Shown: positions 8,932 to 18,560, counted from the first letter of the stretch. The stretch is DNA of 21,380 nucleotides from Isotricha intestinalis (GCA_023807065.1 JAJJLU010000059.1:1-21380); one strand, 5' to 3'. Numbers and translations: made by a program. The notes: generated from the sequence alone by a model not told the origin.

Positions 8932-10779
8932 TTATAAAGGCAAAACAGAAGTACCAAACAAAGCAGAGAAAACTAAATCATTTTGTAAACTTGTTTCTGC
9001 TGTGATAACTTTATTAATTTTTTTTATATCATCAATTCTTGCTTTAAATATCCTTAATTGCTTTTCTTTTAATTCATCACTTTTTTTTTGTAAATAATCT
9101 AATCTACATCTTAATGTTATAATATTTTCCAAATAATTTTTTGTTTGACTATCTTTTTCAATAATATTTAAAACCGAATTTAATTGATCATAATTTTCAT
9201 CAAAATTTCCTCCTTTTTCTAATAAAGTTTCTTTTAAATCTTTTGTGATATTTGCGATTTTTAATTCTTCTATTTTTTTTTCATTTTGATATTTAAAAGT
9301 ATCTTTATGTCTTGTTAAAACTTTATTAAATACTTTATTTAAATGTTTATCTGTAGTTGACATATTTAATCTTTGTTTTTTTAGATTTTCCAATTCTTCT
9401 TGTATTAAACTTTTTCTATGATGTTTAACTCTTAAAGCAGCATTTGCCATTCTATTAAAATATTCATATTTTTTTTCAATGCTATTTTTTTCATTTTTAT
9501 CTTTCATAACTTTTACAATTATTTTTAATTGAGTAATTTCAAGAGCAATATTCGCTTGTTCAATTAAATAATCACATTCTTGATGATTTAAAAATTTTGG
9601 AAAGTGAAAATATTCTAAATCTGTTTGTAATTCTAATAAAAATTTTACACACCAAACTAAACCATCTTTTCTTACATCATATCCTTTTTTTAATATATCT
9701 AAAAAATATTCTCTTTGACTTGATAAAATTGATAATTTTACTAATTTAATATAATTTTCTTCATCTTTTACAATATCTATTTCTTGTTTTTTTTTGTTTT
9801 TTAAATCTTCTAATTTTTTTAAATCTAATTGATATTTTTTGAATAAATCTTTTATTTTATATTCTAAAGTATTTCTTTCAATTGCTTTTTGTCTTGTTAT
9901 AAGCATTGTTTCTTCTTTTGAATATTTTCCTTCTTTTCTCAATTTTTCTAAATATTCTTGATTATTTAAAATTTCAATTTTTATTTTATTTTTTTCTTCA
10001 TTGAATTTATTTATTAAATTATTAATATCAATAAATATTTTACTTAATTGACCTTCTTTTTCAATTCTTTCATTTTTTTTATCCATATATTTAAGAGTTA
10101 TAGTCATTAATTCTTTTCTTTGATAATTTTCTTGTCCAACTTTTTCTTTAATTACTCTTCTATAAAATTGAGAATTTAAATTAGCTTGAGTCACAGAATT
10201 AAATGATTGTGATTCAAAACCAAAATTTTGTTCCATTTCTCTTTGTTTTCTATTTTCCATCATAGAAGATAAATTAAATTTATTTTTTGTTTTTGCAATA
10301 CTATTTAATAATATTAATCCTTGTTCTTCTTGATTTTTTTTTACAAAATTATCAAATATTTTATTCTTAGGATTTTTATTTTTTAAAATATTTTTTAATT
10401 CTCCATTAGAAGCTTCTAATATTTTTTGATAATTTTCTAATTTTTCTAATTTAAGGGAATTCCTTGTTTTTTTATATAATTGACTTAAAGAATCATATAA
10501 AATATCTGAATCATTTTTAATATGAATTAGATTTTCAATATCCCAATTTTTTAATTTTAAAACATCCATTTCTCCTGTTCTTTCAGTTATTGTATAATTT
10601 TTTGTATATGAAAAATTTGCTGATCTTTGAGATCTTGAATGTATACTATTAAAAAAATCTTTCATTGATAATTGTTTAGAAGTTTTTTTTTGGGATTTAA
10701 TCATTTTTAAATTAGATATTGTTTTACTTAAAGCATCTCCTGATGTTGTTGTAGTGGTTATATCTAATTTTGAAGACAT
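8932..10779 (-). CDS. 615-aa coiled-coil protein, function unknown
   Basis: The first 70 residues are Ser/Thr/Lys-rich and probably disordered. Long charged heptad-like helices follow at about 240-345, 405-470 and 490-595. Between them a compact segment (about 353-406) reads REYFLDILKKGYDVRKDGL, then VWCVKFLLEL and FHFPKFLNHQECDYL. It resembles a small globular block (GLVW..K...EL......FPKFL) that I associate with long coiled-coil proteins of protists, but I cannot name the family. No membrane segment or catalytic motif is visible. A structural role at the cytoskeleton, cilium or cell cortex is a guess from composition. The frame ends in TAA and its start is 357 bases from the divergent GTPase-like gene, so the two may share a regulatory region. 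Confidence 0.8.
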   Translation of the reverse strand: MSSKLDITTTTTSGDALSKTISNLKMIKSQKKTSKQLSMKDFFNSIHSRSQRSANFSYTKNYTITERTGEMDVLKLKNWDIENLIHIKNDSDILYDSLSQLYKKTRNSLKLEKLENYQKILEASNGELKNILKNKNPKNKIFDNFVKKNQEEQGLILLNSIAKTKNKFNLSSMMENRKQREMEQNFGFESQSFNSVTQANLNSQFYRRVIKEKVGQENYQRKELMTITLKYMDKKNERIEKEGQLSKIFIDINNLINKFNEEKNKIKIEILNNQEYLEKLRKEGKYSKEETMLITRQKAIERNTLEYKIKDLFKKYQLDLKKLEDLKNKKKQEIDIVKDEENYIKLVKLSILSSQREYFLDILKKGYDVRKDGLVWCVKFLLELQTDLEYFHFPKFLNHQECDYLIEQANIALEITQLKIIVKVMKDKNEKNSIEKKYEYFNRMANAALRVKHHRKSLIQEELENLKKQRLNMSTTDKHLNKVFNKVLTRHKDTFKYQNEKKIEELKIANITKDLKETLLEKGGNFDENYDQLNSVLNIIEKDSQTKNYLENIITLRCRLDYLQKKSDELKEKQLRIFKARIDDIKKINKVITAETSLQNDLVFSALFGTSVLPL

Positions 10780-11136
10780 ATACTTTTTTTTAAAATTGTT
10801 TTTTTATAATATAATTTTAATGTTTATTATAATAATTATAATTGGATTTTTGAATTTTATTATATGACTAGAATTTAATTAACTTTTTATAAGTTTATGA
10901 ATAACTATTAAAAGATTTTATCATAAAAAAATATTGTAAAAATAAATTCAGTCAATTATAAAATATATCAAACAAAAAATTATCATATAAAAAAAGTAAA
11001 TTAAAGTTCAATTTTTATAGATATGAATATCTTTTATCATTATAATATTGATTTTTTTCTAATCAATATTTAACAAAATATAATTATTTTTTTACTTTTT
11101 CAGTTTATATTTTAAATAAATTTAAATAAATAAGAA
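10780..11136. promoter_or_regulatory. divergent intergenic region (coiled-coil / GTPase-like genes)
   Basis: This 357-bp AT-rich gap separates two start codons on opposite strands, so it must hold the upstream regulatory sequence of both genes. No specific element stands out. Both ATGs sit in A-rich contexts. Promoter function is inferred from layout only. Confidence 0.5.
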
Positions 11137-12096
11137 ATGGGAATTTCCCCAATATGGAATTGTTTAATAGCTAATTCAAAAGATAAACAAGGAGGAAATT
11201 TCTTCTTAGAAGACTTAAATAACCAAAAAGGAAACAAAAATAATAATATAAACAATGACAATGTCCGTAATTCAAATATTTCAAAAGAAAATCAATTAAA
11301 TAATTTTAATGAAAATAAAAAAGAAAACATTAATTCATTAAAAAATAATTCTTCTTCAATGTTTGACCAAAAAAATGAATCTGTTCAAGGTAATAGTTTT
11401 ATTATTAAAAATAAAATGAATAAAGATTCTTTTGTTAATCCAAAGAAAAAAGATACTCAAGATTCAACAGATATTGCCTTAAATAAAGAAAAAGAAAATA
11501 AAAAAGATAAAAAAATAGAAAAGGAAAATAAAGAAATTAAAAAAGAAGATAAAATAAAAGAAGAAAAAATTGAAAAAGAAAAGAAAAAAAAAGAAAAGAA
11601 AAAAATTGAAAAATCTAAATTTGCTAAAACAATTATTATTTGTGGTCCAATTGAATCAGGTAAAACCTCTTTTTCAATGAGATATTGTGATAATAAATTT
11701 GATAATTGTTATATTCCTTCTTTTGCTAATGAAATTTCTTCTAAACAACTTATATTGAATCAAGGAGAAAAAAGATTACAATTAAAATTTATTGTAACTA
11801 ATAATATTGATGATATAGATGATGTTGATTGTTATTTTGTAATATATGATGTAAATTCAAATAAATCTTATTATGATGCTAAAAAATTAATTGAAGATAA
11901 TTTATTGACTGAAAAAATCACTATTTTTTTAATTGGAAATAAAAGTGATTTAAAATGTGTGGTTAATAAAAAAGAAGTAGATGATTTTTGCATAAAATAT
12001 AATTTATATAATTATTATATTTCTGTTAAAAATAATATTGGAATTTCTTCTTTAATGCAAAAATTTGCAGAGTTATTTAATAGTGATGATAATTGA
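11137..12096 (+). CDS. degenerate Ras/Rab-like small GTPase with a long charged N-terminal extension
   Basis: The protein has 319 aa. Residues 1-160 are low-complexity, first Asn-rich and then strongly Lys/Glu-rich (about 115-160), probably disordered or a charged helix. A GTPase-like domain fills about 161-315. G1/P-loop is GPIESGKTS (170-178). G4 is intact as NKSD (268-271) after a typical hydrophobic strand (ITIFLIG). G5 is present as ISVK (295-298) in place of SAK. The G3 motif (DxxG, with the catalytic Gln of Rabs) is gone; the strand LKFIV is followed by TNNID. No clear G2 Thr is seen, and there is no C-terminal prenylation Cys. It may still bind nucleotide but probably does not hydrolyse GTP conventionally (inference). 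Gly2 follows Met1, but residue 6 is Ile, so N-myristoylation is doubtful. The stop is TGA. Confidence 0.75.
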   Translation: MGISPIWNCLIANSKDKQGGNFFLEDLNNQKGNKNNNINNDNVRNSNISKENQLNNFNENKKENINSLKNNSSSMFDQKNESVQGNSFIIKNKMNKDSFVNPKKKDTQDSTDIALNKEKENKKDKKIEKENKEIKKEDKIKEEKIEKEKKKKEKKKIEKSKFAKTIIICGPIESGKTSFSMRYCDNKFDNCYIPSFANEISSKQLILNQGEKRLQLKFIVTNNIDDIDDVDCYFVIYDVNSNKSYYDAKKLIEDNLLTEKITIFLIGNKSDLKCVVNKKEVDDFCIKYNLYNYYISVKNNIGISSLMQKFAELFNSDDN

Positions 12097-12851
12097 AGGT
12101 ATTGTCAGATTTTTTAATTTGTGGCTTTATAATTCATCATATATATATATGTTTTTATAAATAATGCTAAAATTTACAAACATTTTAAATTTAGCCTTTT
12201 AAATTACAAGCCAGTTATTTATAATGTTATTTATATATTAATTATTTCATAAATAAAAAGTATTTAATGAATAATTCAGTAAATAAATAATTAAATTATC
12301 TTTATTATAATTTAAAATAATGATTAATTAAAAATAAGAAAATAAAAAATAAATTTTTCAAAAATTTAAATGTACTAAAAAATCAAATAAACTTTATTTA
12401 TTTAATGACACTTAAGTCAAAATATTTGAAATAAAAAAAAATATTCTATCTTCAAACAAACAAAAATAAATTCCTAAAAATTACATTTCTCAATTAAAAT
12501 TTTTGATTATTTTTAACTCTCTTGAACAATATTATTTAATTTTAGAATAACTCAATATGAGAAACTTTCCAAATATTTTACCTAAGTTATTTTTTTCTTA
12601 GCCTTATAAAATTTATTATTTTAAAATTATTAAATTTTTATTTAGTTATCAATTCATATCCTTTATTAATAGAAAAATATTTTTTAATTATATGAAAATT
12701 TGAATTATTTTTTAGTTTGAGACAACAAAGCCAAAAAATATAAATCTCAAATAAATTTCAAAAAAAAAAAAAAGAAAAAAAATTAAATAAAAAAAATCTT
12801 ATAGTGTGTAAATATATGAAAAACAAAAACCTTGATGAAAAAATAAAAAAT
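12097..12851. other. gene-free spacer between convergent genes
   Basis: About 750 bases of AT-rich sequence separate the 3' ends of the GTPase-like gene and the uL14 gene. It includes an alternating palindrome CATATATATATATG near 12137 and an A-rich tract near 12760-12800. I see no coding signal or RNA gene. Confidence 0.55.
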
Positions 12852-13277
12852 TTAAACAACAGATTCAGAAGCAGCAGCTAACTTAGGCCATAAATCAGCA
12901 CATTCTTTAGCAATAGGTCCTAAAATAGAGCTTCCTTTCATATCACCTTTATTCGAGACAATAACCCCAGCATTATCTTGGAAATAAATAAAATAGCCAT
13001 CCCTTCTTCTCCAAGGTTTTCTTTGTCTGACAATAACAGCATATAATACTTTTTTTCTTAAATCTGGTTTTCCTTTCTTACATGTACAGAGTACCATATC
13101 TCCTACTGATGCTGCTGGAAGTCTGTTCAATGCTGCTTGAATTCTTTTTGCTGCAAATATATATAAATTTTTTGCACCTGAGTTATCTGCACAGTTTATT
13201 AATGCTGCGACTGGAAGACCTAATGCCATTTTCAATTTTGTTCCTTGCATTGCACTCTTTCCTTTCTTTACACTCAT
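12852..13277 (-). CDS. RPL23: large-subunit ribosomal protein uL14 (eukaryotic L23)
   Basis: The 141-aa product is the full-length eukaryotic/archaeal-type uL14, close to the usual 140 aa. It binds 23S/28S rRNA at the subunit interface and contributes to intersubunit bridges. Diagnostic stretches are [20 protein letters not shown] (18-37), [13 protein letters not shown] (about 50-62), [26 protein letters not shown] and [20 protein letters not shown], ending with [12 protein letters not shown]. The reading frame is uninterrupted with stop TAA. Its codons hold more G+C than the neighbours, as expected for a highly expressed gene. The first Met fits the family's N-terminus. A long T-run tract lies just upstream on the plus strand (A-rich on the coding strand). 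Confidence 0.97.
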   Translation of the reverse strand: MSVKKGKSAMQGTKLKMALGLPVAALINCADNSGAKNLYIFAAKRIQAALNRLPAASVGDMVLCTCKKGKPDLRKKVLYAVIVRQRKPWRRRDGYFIYFQDNAGVIVSNKGDMKGSSILGPIAKECADLWPKLAAASESVV

Positions 13278-13440
13278 TTTATTGTTTTAAATAGATATTT
13301 ATTTATTTTTTTTATTTTATTATTTTTTATAATAATTATTATTTTTTATTGTTTTTTTATTAGTTTTTTTTTTATTTGTTTTGGTTTTTTTTATTGTTTT
13401 TTTTTATTCTTTTTTAAAAAAAAAAAATATTTTAAAAAAT
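13278..13440 (-). promoter_or_regulatory. poly(dA:dT)-rich 5' flank of the uL14 gene
   Basis: Plus-strand sequence from about 13285 to 13423 is almost entirely T with scattered A and G, giving A-rich sequence on the transcribed strand. It then switches abruptly to A-runs. Stiff poly(dA:dT) tracts commonly keep promoters of ribosomal protein genes nucleosome-free. That role here is inferred; no transcription factor site is recognised. Confidence 0.45.
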
Positions 13441-13569
13441 ATTTTGGAAATGAAACTAATTAAACGATAATTAATAAAAACAAATAGAAAGATAATTAAT
13501 GTATTATATAGATAAAAGGAAAATATTAAATTTAATTAACTTCAAACAAAGAAAAAAAAACATAAAAGC

Positions 13570-14271
13570 TTAAACTTCATTCTCTTTTTCATTAGAATAT
13601 TGACTAGGGCTTCTAATATTTTGATTTTCATTAATATCATTACAAATTAAATTATTATTATTATTATTATTAATATTCCAATTATTATCCTTTTCCATTT
13701 TTTCATTTTCAGAAAAATGAGGTAGATTATTAGAATGTTTATAATAACAAAATTTACAAGTAGGTCTATAAGATTCTGCAGAACCTATTAAAATAAGTTG
13801 ATTAGATCTAACAGTTCTCATAGTAAAACCAGCTATTTTATGACAATAATAACAATAAGCTTTCATTAATTTAATTTTATCTGCTTTTGAAATTAATTCA
13901 GAAATATTAGGAAAAGGTTTCATTAAATAATCACCACTTAAAGCTGCAACAATAATAATTTTTCCCATAAAACATAATTCTTCACATATTCTAACTAAAT
14001 CATCAAAAAATTGACCTTCATCTATTCCTATTACATCATATTCTTTTAATATTTCTTTTTTTTCTGTTAAATGTAAACATACTAAAGAATCATATTTTAC
14101 TAAATCATGTGTTACTATTTGATTTTCATCATAACGTTTATCTCCTATAAATTTTATTACTACTGTTTTTTTATTCTTATATGAATATTTTCTCACTGTT
14201 TCTATTAATCTAGTTGATTTTCCACTAAACATTGGACCTATTATTAATTTTATTTTTCCTCCTTCTTGCAT
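13570..14271 (-). CDS. thymidine kinase, TK1 type
   Basis: The enzyme phosphorylates thymidine to dTMP with ATP in the cytosolic salvage pathway. The 233-aa product has the P-loop GPMFSGKST (12-20), a DEGQFF box (84-89) whose Glu85 is the catalytic base, and the TK1 lasso with zinc ligands Cys140, Cys143, Cys172 and Cys175. Tyr168 in GSAESYRP sits at the thymidine-contact tyrosine position. The ALSGDYLMKPF stretch (110-120) replaces the more usual LDGTFQRKPF. The tail (about 180-233) is Asn-rich with an N-run and carries KEN at 229-231, five residues from the end region where human TK1 also has its KEN degron. The stop is TAA and the start follows an A-run. It lies between uL14 and the UBX gene on the same strand, with separate gaps of about 250-290 bases. 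Confidence 0.95.
   Translation of the reverse strand: MQEGGKIKLIIGPMFSGKSTRLIETVRKYSYKNKKTVVIKFIGDKRYDENQIVTHDLVKYDSLVCLHLTEKKEILKEYDVIGIDEGQFFDDLVRICEELCFMGKIIIVAALSGDYLMKPFPNISELISKADKIKLMKAYCYYCHKIAGFTMRTVRSNQLILIGSAESYRPTCKFCYYKHSNNLPHFSENEKMEKDNNWNINNNNNNNLICNDINENQNIRSPSQYSNEKENEV
13649..13673. repeat. (ATT)n microsatellite
   Basis: About seven tandem ATT/TTA units lie inside the thymidine kinase gene and encode the Asn run at about residues 201-207. Such in-frame trinucleotide runs recur in this chromosome (UBX and PUF genes). Confidence 0.8.
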
Positions 14272-14523
14272 TTTTTTTTTGAGCTTTTTTATTTGGGTTT
14301 TTTTAGTTTGATTTTTATTTTTATGATTTTTTATTTAAATGTTTTTACACTTTTAATACCGCGTTATTCAATTTTTAAGTTTTTTTATAATTTTTAAAAA
14401 TATTTCTTTTAATTTTATTCTTTGGGTTTTTTATTTTTAATTTGGTTATAAAGGGTTATAAAATGTATAATAATTATTTCATATTTAATTGTTTATTTAT
14501 ATTTAATATTCATTAATTTAATT
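14272..14523. other. intergenic gap, thymidine kinase start to UBX gene stop
   Basis: This 252-bp AT-rich gap holds the 5' flank of the thymidine kinase gene and the 3' flank of the UBX gene. T-rich runs next to the thymidine kinase start give an A-rich leader on the coding strand. No G1/S promoter element is recognised. Confidence 0.45.
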
Positions 14524-15690
14524 TTAATCTTCTAAATCTAATATAACTAAAATTTGAGTTTTATTGAAATTTAATTCAAATAATGTTTTATCAAAATATT
14601 CTTCTTTTAAAGGAAAATATGGTTGAGAAAAAGCAAGGAAAAATTCTTTTGATTCTAATTCAGAATATAATTTATCATCAAGACTAATTAAATATGTATA
14701 TAAAAGTTCTACTTTATCAGAAATTAAAAATTTTCTTTCTATTCTTTTATCACTTGGAAATTGAAATTGAATAAGTATTGTATTTAAATCATTTAAATTT
14801 GGTTCTTCTGGAAGTTTATTTTTTGCTTCTTTTGGTTTTTGAAGAAAAATTTTATTTATTATTTTAATATTTTTCAAAGAATTTTTTTTATTCAATTTTG
14901 GATTGATAAAATTATTATTTAATAATTTATTATTATTATTATCATTATCTTTCTCATTATTATTATTATCATTAATTTCTTCATTTTTTTCTTCTTTATT
15001 ATTAATTTCTATTTCTTTTGTTTCTGATTCAATTTCATTATTTTGTGCTTTATATTTTTTTAAAGCTTGAAGAAAAAATTTAGGAAAATTATTTATATTA
15101 TTCTTTTTAATTTCATAAATTTCCTTTACACTGCTTTTAATAAAACCTTTTTTACTTAAATTATTATAACAAAAAAGTAAAACTGGACAATTTAAAACTT
15201 TATCTAACTTTAATTCTATTCCAGAATTAAAGTAATTATCTTTTAATACAACACAATATTTTTGAATTTTTAAAAAAATATATAAATTCTTTTTCATAAA
15301 ATCTAAAAAATTTTTTAGTGTTTCAAAAGATTCATCATCATAAATAAAAAATAAACATAATTTTTTTTGTAAGTTTTTTTCTAAATGATTTTTATTAATT
15401 AAAGCAGGAATTCCATCAAATATAGAATTAATAGTATCTCTATTTTTAATACAATTTTTACACATTTCTAAAGACATAAAATTTGTTAATATATTGGATA
15501 AATTTTTTTCAGTTAATAAATCATTATTATTTACATTACAAGGGTCAATATTATTATTATCAAAAAATTCATCAATCGCATTTTCAATATCAAATTTATT
15601 CTTTTTTAAATATGCTAATGCAAAATTCTTATTTGAAATATTGGTAATTTTCATAAATTGATTAACTAATTCACTTTCATTAATATTCAT
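14524..15690 (-). CDS. UBA-UAS-UBX domain protein (likely p97/Cdc48 adaptor)
   Basis: Proteins of this layout (UBXN7/Ubx5 and FAF families) link ubiquitinated cargo to the AAA ATPase p97/Cdc48. The 388-aa product has an N-terminal UBA-like helical bundle (about 5-45: ELVNQFMKITNISNKNFALA, then ENAIDEFF). A thioredoxin-like UAS domain spans about 85-205 and includes KLCLFFIYDDESFETL and CPVLLFCY. An acidic Asn/Glu low-complexity linker (about 215-256) follows, then a C-terminal UBX domain (about 300-388) including FPSDKRIERKF and the end DKTLFELNFNKTQILVILD. The FPR p97-contact motif reads FPL (359-361), and the usual Arg of strand 1 is Gln310, so p97 affinity may be altered. The stop is TAA. 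It is divergent from the PUF gene across 197 bp. Confidence 0.8.
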   Translation of the reverse strand: MNINESELVNQFMKITNISNKNFALAYLKKNKFDIENAIDEFFDNNNIDPCNVNNNDLLTEKNLSNILTNFMSLEMCKNCIKNRDTINSIFDGIPALINKNHLEKNLQKKLCLFFIYDDESFETLKNFLDFMKKNLYIFLKIQKYCVVLKDNYFNSGIELKLDKVLNCPVLLFCYNNLSKKGFIKSSVKEIYEIKKNNINNFPKFFLQALKKYKAQNNEIESETKEIEINNKEEKNEEINDNNNNEKDNDNNNNKLLNNNFINPKLNKKNSLKNIKIINKIFLQKPKEAKNKLPEEPNLNDLNTILIQFQFPSDKRIERKFLISDKVELLYTYLISLDDKLYSELESKEFFLAFSQPYFPLKEEYFDKTLFELNFNKTQILVILDLED

Positions 15691-15887
15691 TAAATAACTT
15701 TACAATAAAAATAAAAAAATTAAATTAAAAATATTAATTTGAAAAATAAATGAATAAAAATAATTAAATAAAAAATTAAAAAGAAAAAAAAAGAAAAATT
15801 ATAACAAAAGCGAAAAAAAATAATAAAATCGTAATAAAAAAATATAACCAAAAACCTCTTAATAAAGAAATAATACTTCTTAAAAAA
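15691..15887. promoter_or_regulatory. divergent intergenic region (UBX / PUF genes)
   Basis: Two start codons face away from each other across 197 bp, so this short gap must carry both upstream regions. It is A-rich on the plus strand, with runs of A broken by single G or C bases and a CAAAAGCGAAAA core near 15805. No defined element is recognised. Confidence 0.5.
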
Positions 15888-17995
15888 ATGGATAAAAAAC
15901 CAGAAGATGGAATATCAAAACCTAAAGCACAAATAAGAGGAAATAGAATAGGTTCAAAAACAGCACCAATAGAAACTGATACAGATTTTAATTTTGATGT
16001 TGATAATAATGAAGATTATATATCAACATATAATTATTTTATATATTATAATTCAATTAAACCAAGAGATCCTCGTTTACCAAAACCTACATATAAACAA
16101 ATGCCAGATATAGAATATATTAAAGAAGGAATCAAAGACAAAGAAATTAAAGAAAGTGAAGAAGATTTTAATGATATTAATATTGGAAAAAATATTCATC
16201 AATTTTTAGGTGAAGATGAAAAACTAGATAAAATGATGAATAATTTAAATATAAAAGATAATTCTAATTCACCGAAAATTAATCAAAATATTATTCCTGA
16301 AGAAGATTATGATGTTAAGAAACATAATTTAGATGTTAATAAGAATTTAAATAATTTTAATATGAATTTTGGAAATCAAACGAATATTAAAAATAATGAA
16401 ATGGCTCCTACTCCAATGGATTTTTTAAATGTTCAAAATCAAAATAATCAAATTAATTATCAAAATATGATTAATAATCCTTTTGGTTATGGAATAATAA
16501 ATAATAATAATAATGAAATGAATTTCTATGGTAATAATAATCAAAGTAATAATCAAATGAATAAAGAAATGGATAATAATTTAGGAAATAATTATTCAAA
16601 TATGAAAAATAATAATATGAATGAAATATATCAAACTTCTCCTTTTATAAATATGAATGATCCTTTTCCAAACTTTAAAAATATGTATGCAAATAATATG
16701 ATGAATATGGGAATGAATCAAATGCCAATGAATAATATGAATGTTCAAAATATGCAATATTTCAATGTTTATATGAATAAAATTCAAAACCCAAATAATT
16801 TTTATCAAAATCCAAATATGTACCAAAGACAAGGAGGAAAAATATCAAATATGAACAATAATAATTATAATGGAAATTATATAAGAATTGATAATTATAA
16901 TAATCAATTAATGAGAAGAAATCAAATAAACGAAACAGCAACTTTTGAAATTGTATATTCTTCAATTCCAGATATATGTAAATCTCATTCAGGTAGTAGA
17001 ATATTTCAAAAAATATATGATGAAGGTACAGAGGAACAAAAACAAAAAATAATAGATAAATTAAAGCCAGAAGTTTACTTATTATCAAAAGATGTTTTTG
17101 GAAATTATATTATTCAAAGATTATTAGAAAGTGTATCTCCTCAAAATAAAAAACTATTAATATCTCAATTATATAATAAAATAAAAGAATTAACACTACA
17201 TATGTATGGTTGTAGAGTGATTCAAAAAGCAATAGATTTAGGAGATATAGATGATATAAGAAGACATTTAGAAGAATTACAAGGAGATTTAATTAATGTG
17301 TTCAAGATCAAAATGGAAATCATGTAATTCAAAAATTAATAGAAAAATTACCTAAAGGAGAACATACTCCTATTATTAATGCTATTAAAGGAAGAGTTTA
17401 TCAATTAAGTATTCATCAATACGGTTGTAGAGTCATTCAAAGAATATTTGAATATTGTACTCAAGAAGAAAAAGATATTGTTTTAAAAGAAACTTATGAA
17501 AGAATTAATGAATTATGCTTAGATCAATATGGTAATTATGTAATTCAAAATATTATTGAAAAAATCAAAGACAATGAAAAAATTTATACTGGAATTCAAG
17601 GAAAAATTTTCGAGTATTCTTTACATAAATTTGCAAGTAATGTTGTTGAAAAATGTTTAGCTTTAGGTAATAAAGTTCAAACTCAAAGAATTGTAAATGA
17701 AATTATTGAACAAGATAATAAAAATAATAATGCTTTATTATCTTTAGTAAAAGATAAATATGGTAATTATGTTATTCAAAAAATGATTGAAGTTGCTGAT
17801 TTGAAATCTAAAGAAATATTGGTTAAAAGAATTACTTCTAGTCAAGTTTTGAAAAAAAGAGATGGATTTAGTAAACATGTTATGGGAATGATTGAAAAAT
17901 TAGGTTTAACTTCCCTTATAGAACAAAATAATAATAATCAAGGAAATATGATGGGAAATAATAATGATAATAATAATTATAATAAAGGGAAGTAA
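15888..17995 (+). CDS. Pumilio/PUF RNA-binding protein, frame broken by one base at about 17295
   Basis: PUF proteins bind 3' UTRs and repress or destabilise mRNAs in the cytoplasm. The first frame (from 15888) gives a long Asn/Met-rich region with the conserved-looking PRDPRLPKP (60-68), then repeats 1-3: SR..Q (370-374), NY..Q (406-410), CR..Q (442-446). It then runs into a stop at 17325-17327. The next frame, from TGT at 17297, continues seamlessly with repeats 4-8 (NH..Q, CR..Q, NY..Q, SN..E, NY..Q) to TAA at 17993-17995. Together they give about 702 aa with a complete eight-repeat domain. The join (LQGDLIN then CVQDQNGNHVIQ) needs a -1 shift or one missing base. No GT-AG intron fits. It may be a sequencing error, a recent mutation or recoding. 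Confidence 0.9.
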
Positions 17996-18560
17996 ATCTA
18001 ACAAAAAAAATTTAATGATTTATATATCCATAAATGGTTGTATAGCATTAATATATATTTTTATAACTTTTACAGAATATAAAGTGGATATATAGAATAA
18101 AGAATTTTAGATTTTAAATAATATTTATAAAATAATTAAAAAAAAAATTTTATTTTTTTATTTTTTATTGAAAAAACTTATTTAAATATAAAATATAATA
18201 TATTTTTTCTTAATGTACAAATAATAGTGAATTTCAATTTTTTTCATTTCTTTGAAAAGGAAGTACATTTTATTTTAAATATTTAATTGTTTTTTTTTGT
18301 GTTTTTTTTTGGATTTTTTAATATACATTTTATTTTCATATATATTTTTTGTTTTATTTCTAAGATTGGATAATTATTTATAAGAAAAAAATGATATTAA
18401 AAGTAAAAACAGCAAAATAGAAATAAAAAGCCACTTTACAGCAAATAAAATACTTATTTAAAAAATAAATAGTATTACAATTTAAATCAAAATTTAGAAG
18501 AAGTTGTGATATTATTTAACTAGATTTTTGTATATTCAGAAATTTTTTTAATTTATAAGT
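17996..18560. other. gene-free spacer after the PUF gene
   Basis: AT-rich 3' flank with long T and A runs (for example near 18140-18180 and 18290-18320). No coding frame or RNA gene is visible. Confidence 0.5.

Noticed and set aside
11147..11153. Internal telomere-like CCCCAAT as a telomerase RNA template or breakage signal
   Set aside because: It is a single 7-mer inside the GTPase-like coding sequence (codons for Ser-Pro-Ile), with no repeat or RNA structure around it.
12105..12145. Minus-strand box C/D snoRNA (TGATGA ... CTGA)
   Set aside because: The boxes are only about 30 nt apart, there is no terminal stem, and no internal C'/D' pair is seen.
13245..13463. Plus-strand open frame of 72 codons opposite the uL14 start
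   Set aside because: It is a Phe/Ile/Leu homopolymer-like translation of the T-rich promoter tract and overlaps the antisense of a certain ribosomal gene.
16596..17088. Minus-strand open frames inside the PUF gene
   Set aside because: They are antisense shadows of the Asn/Met-rich low-complexity coding region.
17290..17330. Intron explaining the PUF frame change
   Set aside because: The only nearby GT...AG (GTGTTCAAG) is 9 bases long, would not change the frame and would delete conserved repeat-4 residues. The protein reads continuously with a one-base step.
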